64,000 bases of DNA from Hippasteria phrygiana. Taxonomy: Eukaryota; Echinodermata; Asteroidea; Valvatida; Goniasteridae. Position 1 is the stretch's first letter. Each line of letters starts with the position of its first letter. Under the pieces are notes generated by a model. That model was not told the DNA's origin, did not search any database, and was given only the letters and a program-made list of their open reading frames with translations. The stretch spans positions 334,764 to 398,763 of the forward strand of contig JAZGUH010000725.1 of assembly GCA_037893225.1 (NCBI GenBank), written 5' to 3'. Positions 27,001-39,000 of the stretch are shown one piece after another. The position numbers and the translations under genes were made by a program.

Positions 27001-30000
27001 AGAAGACAGGTCAAGCGGTAAGTGGTTGAATCTTTTGCAAGAAATATCGGTGTTGTTGTAGATTGGTGATTTGGCCTAAAACTTGGCCGTTGGAGTGGTG
27101 GCGTAACTGAGTTGTATTTTCTTTCATTTTGCAGCTTGTGACTTTGACTCTGGAGCCCGAAATGGCCGAGACTTATCTCTTGCCCGTAGTGTCTTCTCTG
27201 GATGGTGTGACCGGCATTCGTCTAGAGGTAGTCGGAATCAGTGGGGCCAATTCCACAAACCTAGTTGTAGACATTCTGGGCTGTGTAAAAGGTGAGTAAG
27301 ATTGGAATCAAAAATGTTTAATTTGGCTAGAGCAGAAGCCCGAGCCGATGGGATGCTTTTGAGGAAAAACAATAGTGTGGTGTGAGATCTTGAACACTGA
27401 CGGGTTTTTGTTTTGGTGTCGTATTTGTTTGGTTTTTGTAATAGAATTGTCTACTGGAGCTCCTGCAAGAGACAAGCCACAAACCATGCCGACCAAAGTC
27501 ATAGTAACCACAACAAATGTTGTGACAACTCCCCTCGGGACAACAACGGAGGAATCAACAACAATCAAAACAACATTGCCAGCCCTGTCTTCAACAGCAG
27601 GTAAGACCAGTATCCTAACGGGGTGAACATTTTGGCTGGCTGGTAATCTGGGTACAGCCAATTGATAATAATCTTGTCTACTTTTATTCTGCCAGAAACC
27701 GAGACAACAAGAGTGGTTTCCACCGTAACCGAAAGCACGACTGGTGCTGTCAAGACAACCGAAGAAGTGAAAACTACCACCATTACAACTGCTGCCGGGG
27801 AAGAGCTGACCACAGTCACAACATCAGTGCCACTTGTGTCCACAACTCCAGGCTACTGCCTAGAACCAATGGGTGAACAGGCAGGACTTGAAGTAGAGCA
27901 ATCTGCTGATGGCAAGTCCAGCCTTTACGAGACTACCGGAACATGGAAGATACCAGCGCCGATAACAGAGGACAGAGCAAAGACACCAAAGCTGGTGACC
28001 AAGTTTTCCAAAGTGTCGGTTGTCACGGGTATTAGACTGACCAACGTGGCAGACGGTCTTGGCTTTGTGCCGACTGAGACCATTGTGATGACTCTGGCAG
28101 TGTCCTACAGGAGTCCAGGAGAGGAGGAGTTCCTTGAAGTTCCAGAGGAGAAGACAGGTCAAGCGGTAAGTGGTTGAATCTTTTGCAAGAAATATCGGTG
28201 TTGGTGTAGATTGGTGATTTGGCCTAAAACTTGGCCGTTGGAGTGGTGGCGTAACTGAGTTGTATTTTCTTTCATTTTGCAGCTTGTGACATTGACTCTG
28301 GAGCCCGAAATGGCCGAGACTTATCTCTTGCCCGAAGTGTCTTCTCTGGATGGTGTGACCGGCATTCGTCTAGAGGTAGTCGGAATCAGTGGGGCCAATT
28401 CCACAAACCTAGTTGTAGATATTCTGGGCTGTGTAAAAGGTGAGTAAGATTGGAATCAGAAATGTTTAATTTGGCTAGAGCAGAAGCCCGAGCCGATGGG
28501 ATACTTTTGAGGAAAAACAATTGTGTGGTGTGAGATCTTGAACACTGACGGGTTTTTGTTTTGGTGTCGTATTTGTTTGGTTTTTGTAATAGAATTGTCT
28601 ACTGGAGCTCCTGCAAGAGACCAGCCGCAAACCGTGCCGACCAAAGTCATAGTAACCACAACAAATGTTGTGACAACTCCCCTCGGGACAACAACGGAGG
28701 AATCAACAACAATCAAAACAAAATTGCCAGCCCTGTCTTCAACAGCAGGTAAGACCAGTATCCTAACGGGGTGAACATTTTGGCTGGCTGGTAATCTGGG
28801 TACAGCCAATTGATAATAATCTTGTCTACTTTTATTCTGCCAGAAACCGAGACAACAAGAGTGGTTTCCACCGTAACCGAAAGCACGACTGGTGCTGTCA
28901 AGACAACCGAAGAAGTGAAAACTACCACCGTTACAACTGCTGCCGGGGAAGAGCTGACCACAGTCACAACATCAGTGCCGCTTGTGTCCACAACTCCAGG
29001 CTACTGCCTAGAACCAATGGGTGAACAGGCAGGACTTGAAGTAGAGCAATCTGCTGATGGCAAGTCCAGCCTTGACGAGACTACCGGAACATGGAAGATA
29101 CCAGCGCCGATAACAGAGGACAGAGCAAAGACACCAAAGCTGGTGACCGAGTTTTCCAAAGTGTCGGTTGTCACGGGTATTAGACTGACCAACGTGGCAG
29201 ACGGTCTTGGCTTTGTGCCGACTGAGACCATTGTGATGACTCTGGCTGTGTCCTACAGGAGTCCAGGAGAGGAGGAGTTCCTTGAAGTTCCAGAGGAGAA
29301 GACAGGTCAAGCGGTAAGTGGTTGAATCTTTTGCAAGAAATATCGGTGTTGTTGTAGATTGGTGATTTGGCCTAAAACTTGGCCGTTGGAGTGGTGGCGT
29401 AACTGAGTTGTATTTTCTTTCATTTTGCAGCTTGTGACTTTGACTCTGGAGCCCGAAATGGCCGAGACTTATCTCTTGCCCGTAGTGTCTTCTCTGGATG
29501 GTGTGACCGGCATTCGTCTAGAGGTAGTCGGAATCAGTGGGGCCAATTCCACAAACCTAGTTGTAGACATTCTGGGCTGTGTAAAAGGTGAGTAAGATTG
29601 GAATCAGAAATGTTTAATTTGGCTAGAGCAGAAGCCCGAGCCGATGGGATGCTTTTGAGGAAAAACAATAGTGTGGTGTGAGATCTTGAACACTGACGGG
29701 TTTTTGTTTTGGTGTCGTATTTGTTTGGTTTTTGTAATAGAATTGTCTACTGGAGCTCCTGCAAGAGACAAGCCACAAACCATGCCGACCAAAGTCATAG
29801 TAACCACAACAAATGTTGTGACAACTCCCCTCGGGACAACAATGGAGGAATCAACAACAATCAAAACAACATTGCCAGCCCTGTCTTCAACAGCAGGTAA
29901 GACCAGTATCCTAACGGGGTGAACATTTTGGCTGGCTGGTAATCTGGGTACAGCCAATTGATAATAATCTTGTCTACTTTTATTCTGCCAGAAACCGAGA

Positions 30001-33000
30001 CAACAAGAGTGGTTTCCACCATAACCGAAAGCACGACTGGTGCTGTCAAGACAACCGAAGAAGTGAAAACTACAACCGTTACAACTGCTGCCGGGGAAGA
30101 GCTGACCACAGTCACAACATCAGTGCCGCTTGTGTCCACAACTCCAGGCTACTGCCTAGAACCAATGGGTGAACAGGCAGGACTTGAAGTAGAGCAATCT
30201 GCTGATGGCAAGTCCAGCCTTGACGAGACTACCGGAACATGGAAGATACCAGCACCAATAACAGAGGACAGAGCAAAGACACCAAAGCTGGTGACCAAGT
30301 TTTCCAAAGTGTCGGTTGTCACGGGTATTAGACTGACCAACGTGGCAGACGGTCTTGGCTTTGTGCCGACTGAGACCATTGTGATGACTCTGGCAGTGTC
30401 CTACAGGAGTCCAGGAGAGGAGGAGTTCCTTGAAGTTCCAGAGGAGAAGACGGGTCAAGCGGTAAGTGGTTGAATCTTTTGCAAGAAATATCGGTGTTGT
30501 TGTAGATTGGTGATTTGGCCTAAAACTTGGCCGTTGGAGTGGTGGCGTAACTGAGTTGTATTTTCTTTCATTTTGCAGCTTGTGACTTTGACTCTGGAGC
30601 CCGAAATGGCCGAGACTTATCTCTTGCCCGTAGTGTCTTTTCTGGATGGTGTGACCGGCATTCGTCTAGAGGTAGTCGGAATCAGTGGGGCCAATTCCAC
30701 AATCCTAGTTGTAGACATTCTGGGCTGTGTAAAAGGTGAGTAAGATTGGAATCAGAAATGTTTAATTTGGCTAGAGCAGAAGCCTGAGCCGATGGGATGC
30801 TTTTGAGGAAAAACAATAGTGTGGTGTGAGATCTTGAACACTGACGGGTTTTTGTTTTGGTGTCGTATTTCTTTGGTTTTTGTAATAGAATTGTCTACTG
30901 GAGCTCCTGCAAGAGACCAGCCACAAACCGTGCCGACCAAAGTCATAGTAACCACAACAAATGTTGTGACAACTCCCCTCGGGACAACAACGGAAGAATC
31001 AACAACAATCAAAACAACATTGCCAGCCCTGTCTTCAACAGCAGGTAAGACCAGTATCCTAACGGGGTGAACATTTTGGCTGGCTGGTAATCTGGGTACA
31101 GCCAATTGATAATAATCTTGTCTACTTTATTCTGCCAGAAACCGAGACAACAAGAGTGGTTTCCACCGTAACCGAAAGCACGACTGGTGCTGTCAAGACA
31201 ACCGAAGAAGTGAAAACTACCACCGTTACAACTGCTGCCGGGGAAGAGCTGACCACAGTCACAACATCAGTGCCGCTTGTGTCCACAACTCCAGGCTACT
31301 GCCTAGAACCAATGGGTGAACAGGCAGGACTTGAAGTAGAGCAATCTGCTGATGGCAAGTCCAGCCTTGACGAGACTACCGGAACATGGAAGATACCAGC
31401 GCCGATAACAGAGGACAGAGCAAAGACACCAAAGCTGGTGACCGAGTTTTCCAAAGTGTCGGTTGTCACGGGTATTAGACTGACCAACGTGGCAGACGGT
31501 CTTGGCTTTGTGCCGACTGAGACCATTGTGATGACTCTGGCAGTGTCCTACAGGAGTCCAGGAGAGGAGGAGTTCCTTGAAGTTCCAGAGGAGAAGACAG
31601 GTCAAGTGGTAAGTGGTTGAATCTTTTGCAAGAAATATCGGTGTTGGTGTAGATTGGTGATTTGGCCTAAAACTTGGCCGTTGGAGTGGTGGCGTAACTG
31701 AGTTGTATTTTCTTTCATTTTGCAGCTTGTGACATTGACTCTGGAGCCCGAAATGGCCGAGACTTATCTCTTGCCCGAAGTGTCTTCTCTGGATGGTGTG
31801 ACCGGCATTCGTCTAGAGGTAGTCGGAATTAGTGGGGCCAATTCCACAAACCTAGTTGTAGACATTCTGGGCTGTGTAAAAGGTGAGTAAGATTGGAATC
31901 AGAAATGTTTAATTTGGCTAGAGCAGAAGCCCGAGCCGATGGGATGCTTTTGAGGAAAAAAAAATAGTGTGGTGTGAGATCTTGAAGACTGACGGGTTTT
32001 TGTTTTGGTGTCGTATTTGTTTGGTTTTTGTAATAGAATTGTCTACTGGAGCTCCTGCAAGAGACCAGCCACAAACCGTGCCGACCAAAGTCATAGTAAG
32101 CACAACAAATGTTGTGACAACTCCCCTCGGGACAACAACGGAGGAATCAACAACAATCAAAACAACATTGCCAGCCCTGTCTTCAACAGCAGGTAAGACC
32201 AGTATCCTAATAGCGTGTAAATTTTGGCTGGCTGGTAATCTGGGTACAGCCAATTGATAATAATCTTGTCTACTTTTATTCTGCCAGAAACCGAGACAAC
32301 AAGAGTGGTTTCCACAGTAACCGAAAGCACGACTGGTGCTGTCACGACAACCGGAGAAGTGAAAACTACCACAGTTACAACTGCTGCCGGGGAAGAGCTG
32401 ACCACAGTCACGACATCGGTGCCGCTTGTGTCCACAACTCCAGGCTACTGTCTAAAACCAATGGACGAAGAGGCAGGACTTGAAGTAGAGCAATCTGCTG
32501 ATGGCAAGTCCACCCTTGACAAGACTACCGGTACATGGAAGGTACCAGCGCCGATAACAGAGGACAGAGCAAAGACACCAAAGCTGGTGACCGAGTTTTC
32601 CAAAGTGTCGGTTGTCAGGGGGATTAGACTGACCAACGCTGCCGACGGTCTTGGTATTGTGCCTTCTGAGACCATTGTGATTACTCTGGCAGTGTCCTAC
32701 AGAAGTCCAGGAGAGGAGGAGTTCCTTGAAGTTCCAGAGGAGAAGACAGGTCAAGCGGTAAGTGGTTGAATCTTTTGCAAGAAATATCGGTGTTGTTGTA
32801 GATTGGTGATTGGGGCTAAAACTTGGCCGTTGGAGTGGGTGGCGTAACCCAGTTGTATTTTCTGTCATTTTGCAGCTTGTGACTTTGACTCTGGAGCCCG
32901 AAATGGCCGAGACTTATCTCTTGCCCGAACTGTCCGCTCTGGATGGTGTGACTGGTATTCGTCTGGAGGTAGTCGGAATCAGCGGGGCCAATTCCACAAA

Positions 33001-36000
33001 CCTAGATGTAGACATTCTGGGCTGTGTGAAGGGTGAGTTAAGATTTGAATTTGATTTGGCTAGACTAGAAGCCCGAGCCGATGAGATACTTTTGAGAAAA
33101 AACATAGTGTGGTGTGAGATCTTAAGCACTGACGGGTTTTTGTTTTGGTGTCTTATTTTGTTTGATTTTTGTGATAGAATTGTCTACTGGAGCTCCTGCA
33201 AGAGACCAACCGCAAACTGTCCCGACCAAAGTCAAAGTAACCACGACAAATGTTGTGACAACTCCCCTCGGGACAACAACAGAAGAAACAACAACAATCA
33301 AAACAACATTGCCAGCCCTGTCGTCAACAGCAGGTAAGACATGTATCCTAACGGTGTGAATTCTTTTGCTGTCTGGTGATCTAAGTTCAGTCAAATTGAC
33401 GATAATCTTGTCTACTTTGATTCTGCCAGAAATCGAGACAACCAGAGTGGTTTCCAGCGTAACTGAAAGCACGACTGGTGCTGTCACGACAACCGAAGAA
33501 GTGAAAACTACCACCGTTACAACTGCTGCCGGGGAAGAGCTTACCACAGTCACGACATTGGTGCCACTTGTGTCCACAACTCCAGGCTACTGTCTAAAAC
33601 CAATGGACGAAGAGGCAGGACTTGAAGTAAAGCAAGCTGCTGATGGCAAGTCCACCCTTGACGAGACTACCGGTACATGGAAGGTACCAGCGCCAATAAC
33701 AGAGGACAGAGCAAAGACACCAAAGCTGGTGACCGAGTTTTCCAAAGTGTCGGTTGTCAGGGGAATTAGACTGACCAACGTGGTAGACGGTCTTGGCATT
33801 GTGCCTTCTGAGACCATTGTGATTACTCTGGCAGTGTCCTACAGGAGTCCAGGAGAGGAGGAGTTCCTTGAAGTTCCAGAGGAGAAGACAGGTCAAGCGG
33901 TAAGTGGTTGAATCTTTTGCAAGAAATATCGGTGTTGTTGTAGATTGGTGATTGGGGCTAAAACTTGGCCGTTGGAGTGGGTGGCGTAACCCAGTTGTAT
34001 TTTCTGTCATTTTGCAGCTTGTGACTTTGACTCTGGAGCCTGAAATGGCCGAGACTTATCTCTTGCCCGAACTGTCCGCTCTGGATGGTGTGACTGGTAT
34101 TCGTCTGGAGGTAGTTGGAATCAGCGGGGCCAATTCCACAAACCTAGATGTAGACATTCTGGGCTGTGTGAAGGGTGAGTAAGATTTGAATTTGATTCGG
34201 CTAGACTAGAAGCCTGAGCCGATGGGATACTTTTGAGAAAAACAAAATAGTGTGGTGTGAGATCTTGAGCACTGACGGCTTTTTATTTTGGTGTCCTATT
34301 TGTTTGATTTTTGTGATAGAATTGTCTACTGGAGCTCCTGCAAGAGACCAACCGCAAACTGTCCCGACCAAAGTCAAAGTAACCACGACAAATGTTGTGA
34401 CAACTCCCCTCGGTACAACAACAGAAGAAACAACAACAATCAAAACAACATTGCCAGCCCTGTCGTCAACAGCAGGTAAGACAGGTATCCTATCGGGGTG
34501 AATTCTTTTGCTGTCTGGTGATCTAAGTTCAGCCAAATTGACGATAATCTTGTCTACTTTGATTCTGCCAGAAATCGAGACAACCAGAGTGGTTTCCAGC
34601 GTAACCGAAAGCACGACTGGTGCTGTCACGACAACCGAAGAAGTGAAAACTACCACCGTTACAACTGCTGCCGGGGAAGAGCTTACCACAGTCACGACAT
34701 CGGTGCCGCTTGTGTCCACAACTCCAGGCTACTGTCTAAAACCAATGGACGAAGAGGCAGGACTTGAAGTAGAGCAATCTGCTGATGGCAAGTCCACCCT
34801 TGACAAGACTACCGGTACATGGAAGGTACCAGCGCCAATAACAGAGGACAGAGCAAAGACACCAAAGCTGGTGACCGAGTTTTCCAAAGTGTCGGTTGTC
34901 AGGGGGATTAGACTGACCAACGCTGCCGACGGTCTTGGTATTGTGCCTTCTGAGACCATTGTGATTACTCTGGCAGTGTCCTACAGAAGTCCAGGAGAGG
35001 AGGAGTTCCTTGAAGTTCCAGAGGAGAAGACAGGTCAAGCGGTAAGTGGTTGAATCTTTTGCAAGAAATATCGGTGTTGTTGTAGATTGGTGATTGGGGC
35101 TAAAACTTGGCCGTTGGAGTGGGTGGCGTAACCCAGTTGTATTTTCTGTCATTTTGCAGCTTGTGACTTTGACTCTGGAGCCCGAAATGGCCGAGACTTA
35201 TCTCTTGCCCGAACTGTCCGCTCTGGATGGTGTGACTGGTATTCGTCTGGAGGTAGTCGGAATCAGCGGGGCCAATTCCACAAACCTAGATGTAGACATT
35301 CTGGGCTGTGTGAAGGGTGAGTTAAGATTTGAATTTGATTTGGCTAGACTAGAAGCCCGAGCCGATGAGATACTTTTGAGAAAAAACATAGTGTGGTGTG
35401 AGATCTTAAGCACTGACGGGTTTTTGTTTTGGTGTCTTATTTTGTTTGATTTTTGTGATAGAATTGTCTACTGGAGCTCCTGCAAGAGACCAACCGCAAA
35501 CTGTCCCGACCAAAGTCAAAGTAACCACGACAAATGTTGTGACAACTCCCCTCGGGACAACAACAGAAGAAACAACAACAATCAAAACAACATTGCCAGC
35601 CCTGTCGTCAACAGCAGGTAAGACATGTATCCTAACGGTGTGAATTCTTTTGCTGTCTGGTGATCTAAGTTCAGTCAAATTGACGATAATCTTGTCTACT
35701 TTGATTCTGCCAGAAATCGAGACAACCAGAGTGGTTTCCAGCGTAACCGAAAGCACGACTGGTGCTGTCACGACAACCGGAGAAGTGAAAACTACCACCG
35801 TTACAACTGCTGCCGGGGAAGAGCTTACCACAGTCACGACATCGGTGCCGCTTGTGTCCACAACTCCAGGCTACTGTCTAAAACCAATGGACGAAGAGGC
35901 AGGACTTGAAGTAGAGCAATCTGCTGATGGCAAGTCCACCCTTGACAAGACTACCGGTACATGGAAGGTACCAGCGCCAATAACAGAGGACAGAGCAAAG

Positions 36001-39000
36001 ACACCAAAGCTGGTGACCGAGTTTTCCAAAGTGTCGGTTGTCAGGGGGATTAGACTGACCAACGCTGCCGACGGTCTTGGTATTGTGCCTTCTGAGACCA
36101 TTGTGATTACTCTGGCAGTGTCCTACAGAAGTCCAGGAGAGGAGGAGTTCCTTGAAGTTCCAGAGGAGAAGACAGGTCAAGCGGTAAGTGGTTGAATCTT
36201 TTGCAAGAAATATCGGTGTTGTTGTAGATTGGTGATTGGGGCTAAAACTTGGCCGTTGGAGTGGGTGGCGTAACCCAGTTGTATTTTCTGTCATTTTGCA
36301 GCTTGTGACTTTGACTCTGGAGCCCGAAATGGCCGAGACTTATCTCTTGCCCGAACTGTCCGCTCTGGATGGTGTGACTGGTATTCGTCTGGAGGTAGTC
36401 GGAATCAGCGGGGCCAATTCCACAAACCTAGATGTAGACATTCTGGGGTGTGTGAAGGGTGAGTTAAGATTTGAATTTGATTTGGCTAGACTAGAAGCCC
36501 GAGCCGATGAGATACTTTTGAGAAAAAACATAGTGTGGTGTGAGATCTTAAGCACTGACGGGTTTTTGTTTTGGTGTCTTATTTTGTTTGATTTTTGTGA
36601 TAGAATTGTCTACTGGAGCTCCTGCAAGAGACCAACCGCAAACTGTCCCGACCAAAGTCAAAGTAACCACGACAAATGTTGTGACAACTCCCCTCGGGAC
36701 AACAACAGAAGAAACAACAACAATCAAAACAACATTGCCAGCCCTGTCGTCAACAGCAGGTAAGACATGTATCCTAACGGTGTGAATTCTTTTGCTGTCT
36801 GGTGATCTAAGTTCAGTCAAATTGACGATAATCTTGTCTACTTTGATTCTGCCAGAAATCGAGACAACCAGAGTGGTTTCCAGCGTAACTGAAAGCACGA
36901 CTGGTGCTGTCACGACAACCGAAGAAGTGAAAACTACCACCGTTACAACTGCTGCCGGGGAAGAGCTTACCACAGTCACGACATCGGTGCCGCTTGTGTC
37001 CACAACTCCAGGCTACTGTCTAAAACCAATGGACGAAGAGGCAGGACTTGAAGTAGAGCAATCTGCTGATGGCAAGTCCACCCTTGACAAGACTACCGGT
37101 ACATGGAAGGTACCAGCGCCAATAACAGAGGACAGAGCAAAGACACCAAAGCTGGTGACCGAGTTTTCCAAAGTGTCGGTTGTCAGGGGGATTAGACTGA
37201 CCAACGCTGCCGACGGTCTTGGTATTGTGCCTTCTGAGACCATTGTGATTACTCTGGCAGTGTCCTACAGAAGTCCAGGAGAGGAGGAGTTCCTTGAAGT
37301 TCCAGAGGAGAAGACAGGTCAAGCGGTAAGTGGTTGAATCTTTTGCAAGAAATATCGGTGTTGTTGTAGATTGGTGATTGGGGCTAAAACTTGGCCGTTG
37401 GAGTGGGTGGCGTAACCCAGTTGTATTTTCTGTCATTTTGCAGCTTGTGACTTTGACTCTGGAGCCCGAAATGGCCGAGACTTATCTCTTGCCCGAACTG
37501 TCCGCTCTGGATGGTGTGACTGGTATTCGTCTGGAGGTAGTCGGAATCAGCGGGGCCAATTCCACAAACCTAGATGTAGACATTCTGGGCTGTGTGAAGG
37601 GTGAGTTAAGATTTGAATTTGATTTGGCTAGACTAGAAGCCCGAGCCGATGAGATACTTTTGAGAAAAAACATAGTGTGGTGTGAGATCTTAAGCACTGA
37701 CGGGTTTTTGTTTTGGTGTCTTATTTTGTTTGATTTTTGTGATAGAATTGTCTACTGGAGCTCCTGCAAGAGACCAACCGCAAACTGTCCCGACCAAAGT
37801 CAAAGTAACCACGACAAATGTTGTGACAACTCCCCTCGGGACAACAACAGAAGAAACAACAACAATCAAAACAACATTGCCAGCCCTGTCGTCAACAGCA
37901 GGTAAGACATGTATCCTAACGGTGTGAATTCTTTTGCTGTCTGGTGATCTAAGTTCAGTCAAATTGACGATAATCTTGTCTACTTTGATTCTGCCAGAAA
38001 TCGAGACAACCAGAGTGGTTTCCAGCGTAACTGAAAGCACGACTGGTGCTGTCACGACAACCGAAGAAGTGAAAACTACCACCGTTACAACTGCTGCCGG
38101 GGAAGAGCTTACCACAGTCACGACATCGGTGCCGCTTGTGTCCACAACTCCAGGCTACTGTCTAAAACCAATGGACGAAGAGGCAGGACTTGAAGTAAAG
38201 CAAGCTGCTGATGGCAAGTCCACCCTTGACGAGACTACCGGTACATGGAAGGTACCAGCGCCAATAACAGAGGACAGAGCAAAGACACCAAAGCTGGTGA
38301 CCGAGTTTTCCAAAGTGTCGGTTGTCAGGGGAATTAGACTGACCAACGTGGTAGACGGTCTTGGCATTATGCCTTCTGAGACCATTGTGATTACTCTGGC
38401 AGTGTCCTACAGGAGTCCAGGAGAGGAGGAGTTCCTTGAAGTTCCAGAGGAGAAGACAGGTCAAGCGGTAAGTGGTTGAATCTTTTGCAAGAAATATCGG
38501 TGTTGTTGTAGATTGGTGATTGGGGCTAAAACTTGGCCGTTGGAGTGGGTGGCGTAACCCAGTTGTATTTTCTGTCATTTTGCAGCTTGTGACTTTGACT
38601 CTGGAGCCCGAAATGGCCGAGACTTATCTCTTGCCCGAACTGTCCGCTCTGGATGGTGTGACTGGTATTCGTCTGGAGGTAGTCGAAATCAGCGGGGCCA
38701 ATTCCACAAACCTAGATGTAGACATTCTGGGCTGTGTGAAGGGTGAGTTAAGATTTGAATTTGATTTGGCTAGACTAGAAGCCCGAGCCGATGAGATACT
38801 TTTGAGAAAAAACATAGTGTGGTGTGAGATCTTAAGCACTGACGGGTTTTTGTTTTGGTGTCTTATTTTGTTTGATTTTTGTGATAGAATTGTCTACTGG
38901 AGCTCCTGCAAGAGACCAACCGCAAACTGTCCCGACCAAAGTCAAAGTAACCACGACAAATGTTGTGACAACTCCCCTCGGGACAACAACAGAAGAAACA

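Larger units (their letters stand above)
25149..29896 (+). repeat. Two-module higher-order repeat, modules 22-26
   Basis: Exon C with Lys220/Met224 recurs at 25149, 27445 and 29741, a spacing of 2296 bp. Ile30 and the ATACTTT intron 2 variant alternate with it in modules 23 and 25. Confidence 0.8.
1..32192 (+). repeat. Family 1 block of the array (modules 1-28)
   Basis: All copies have Glu57 (except module 16), Gly60, Gln62, Ser76, Ile86, Thr111, Phe124, Thr127 and Met132 in exon A. Exon B has Val176, Ser178 and Val201; exon C has Ile229 and Ser247. Introns are 117/121, 153/154 and 94-98 bp. Confidence 0.9.

Noticed and set aside
32810..33337. A 175-codon frame through exon B, intron 2 and exon C in many family 2 modules as an unspliced coding exon
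   Set aside because: Except in module 48 the 145-bp intron shifts exon C into a different frame that stops after the donor, and the Thr-rich linker frame is lost. Donor, branch-site candidate and acceptor are conserved.
33366..33911. The 181-codon open frame of family 2 modules as a separate secreted protein with a hydrophobic leader
   Set aside because: The apparent leader is translated intron 3 sequence ending at the acceptor TTCTGCCAG. Family 1 copies start elsewhere in the same intron, so the start is not conserved.
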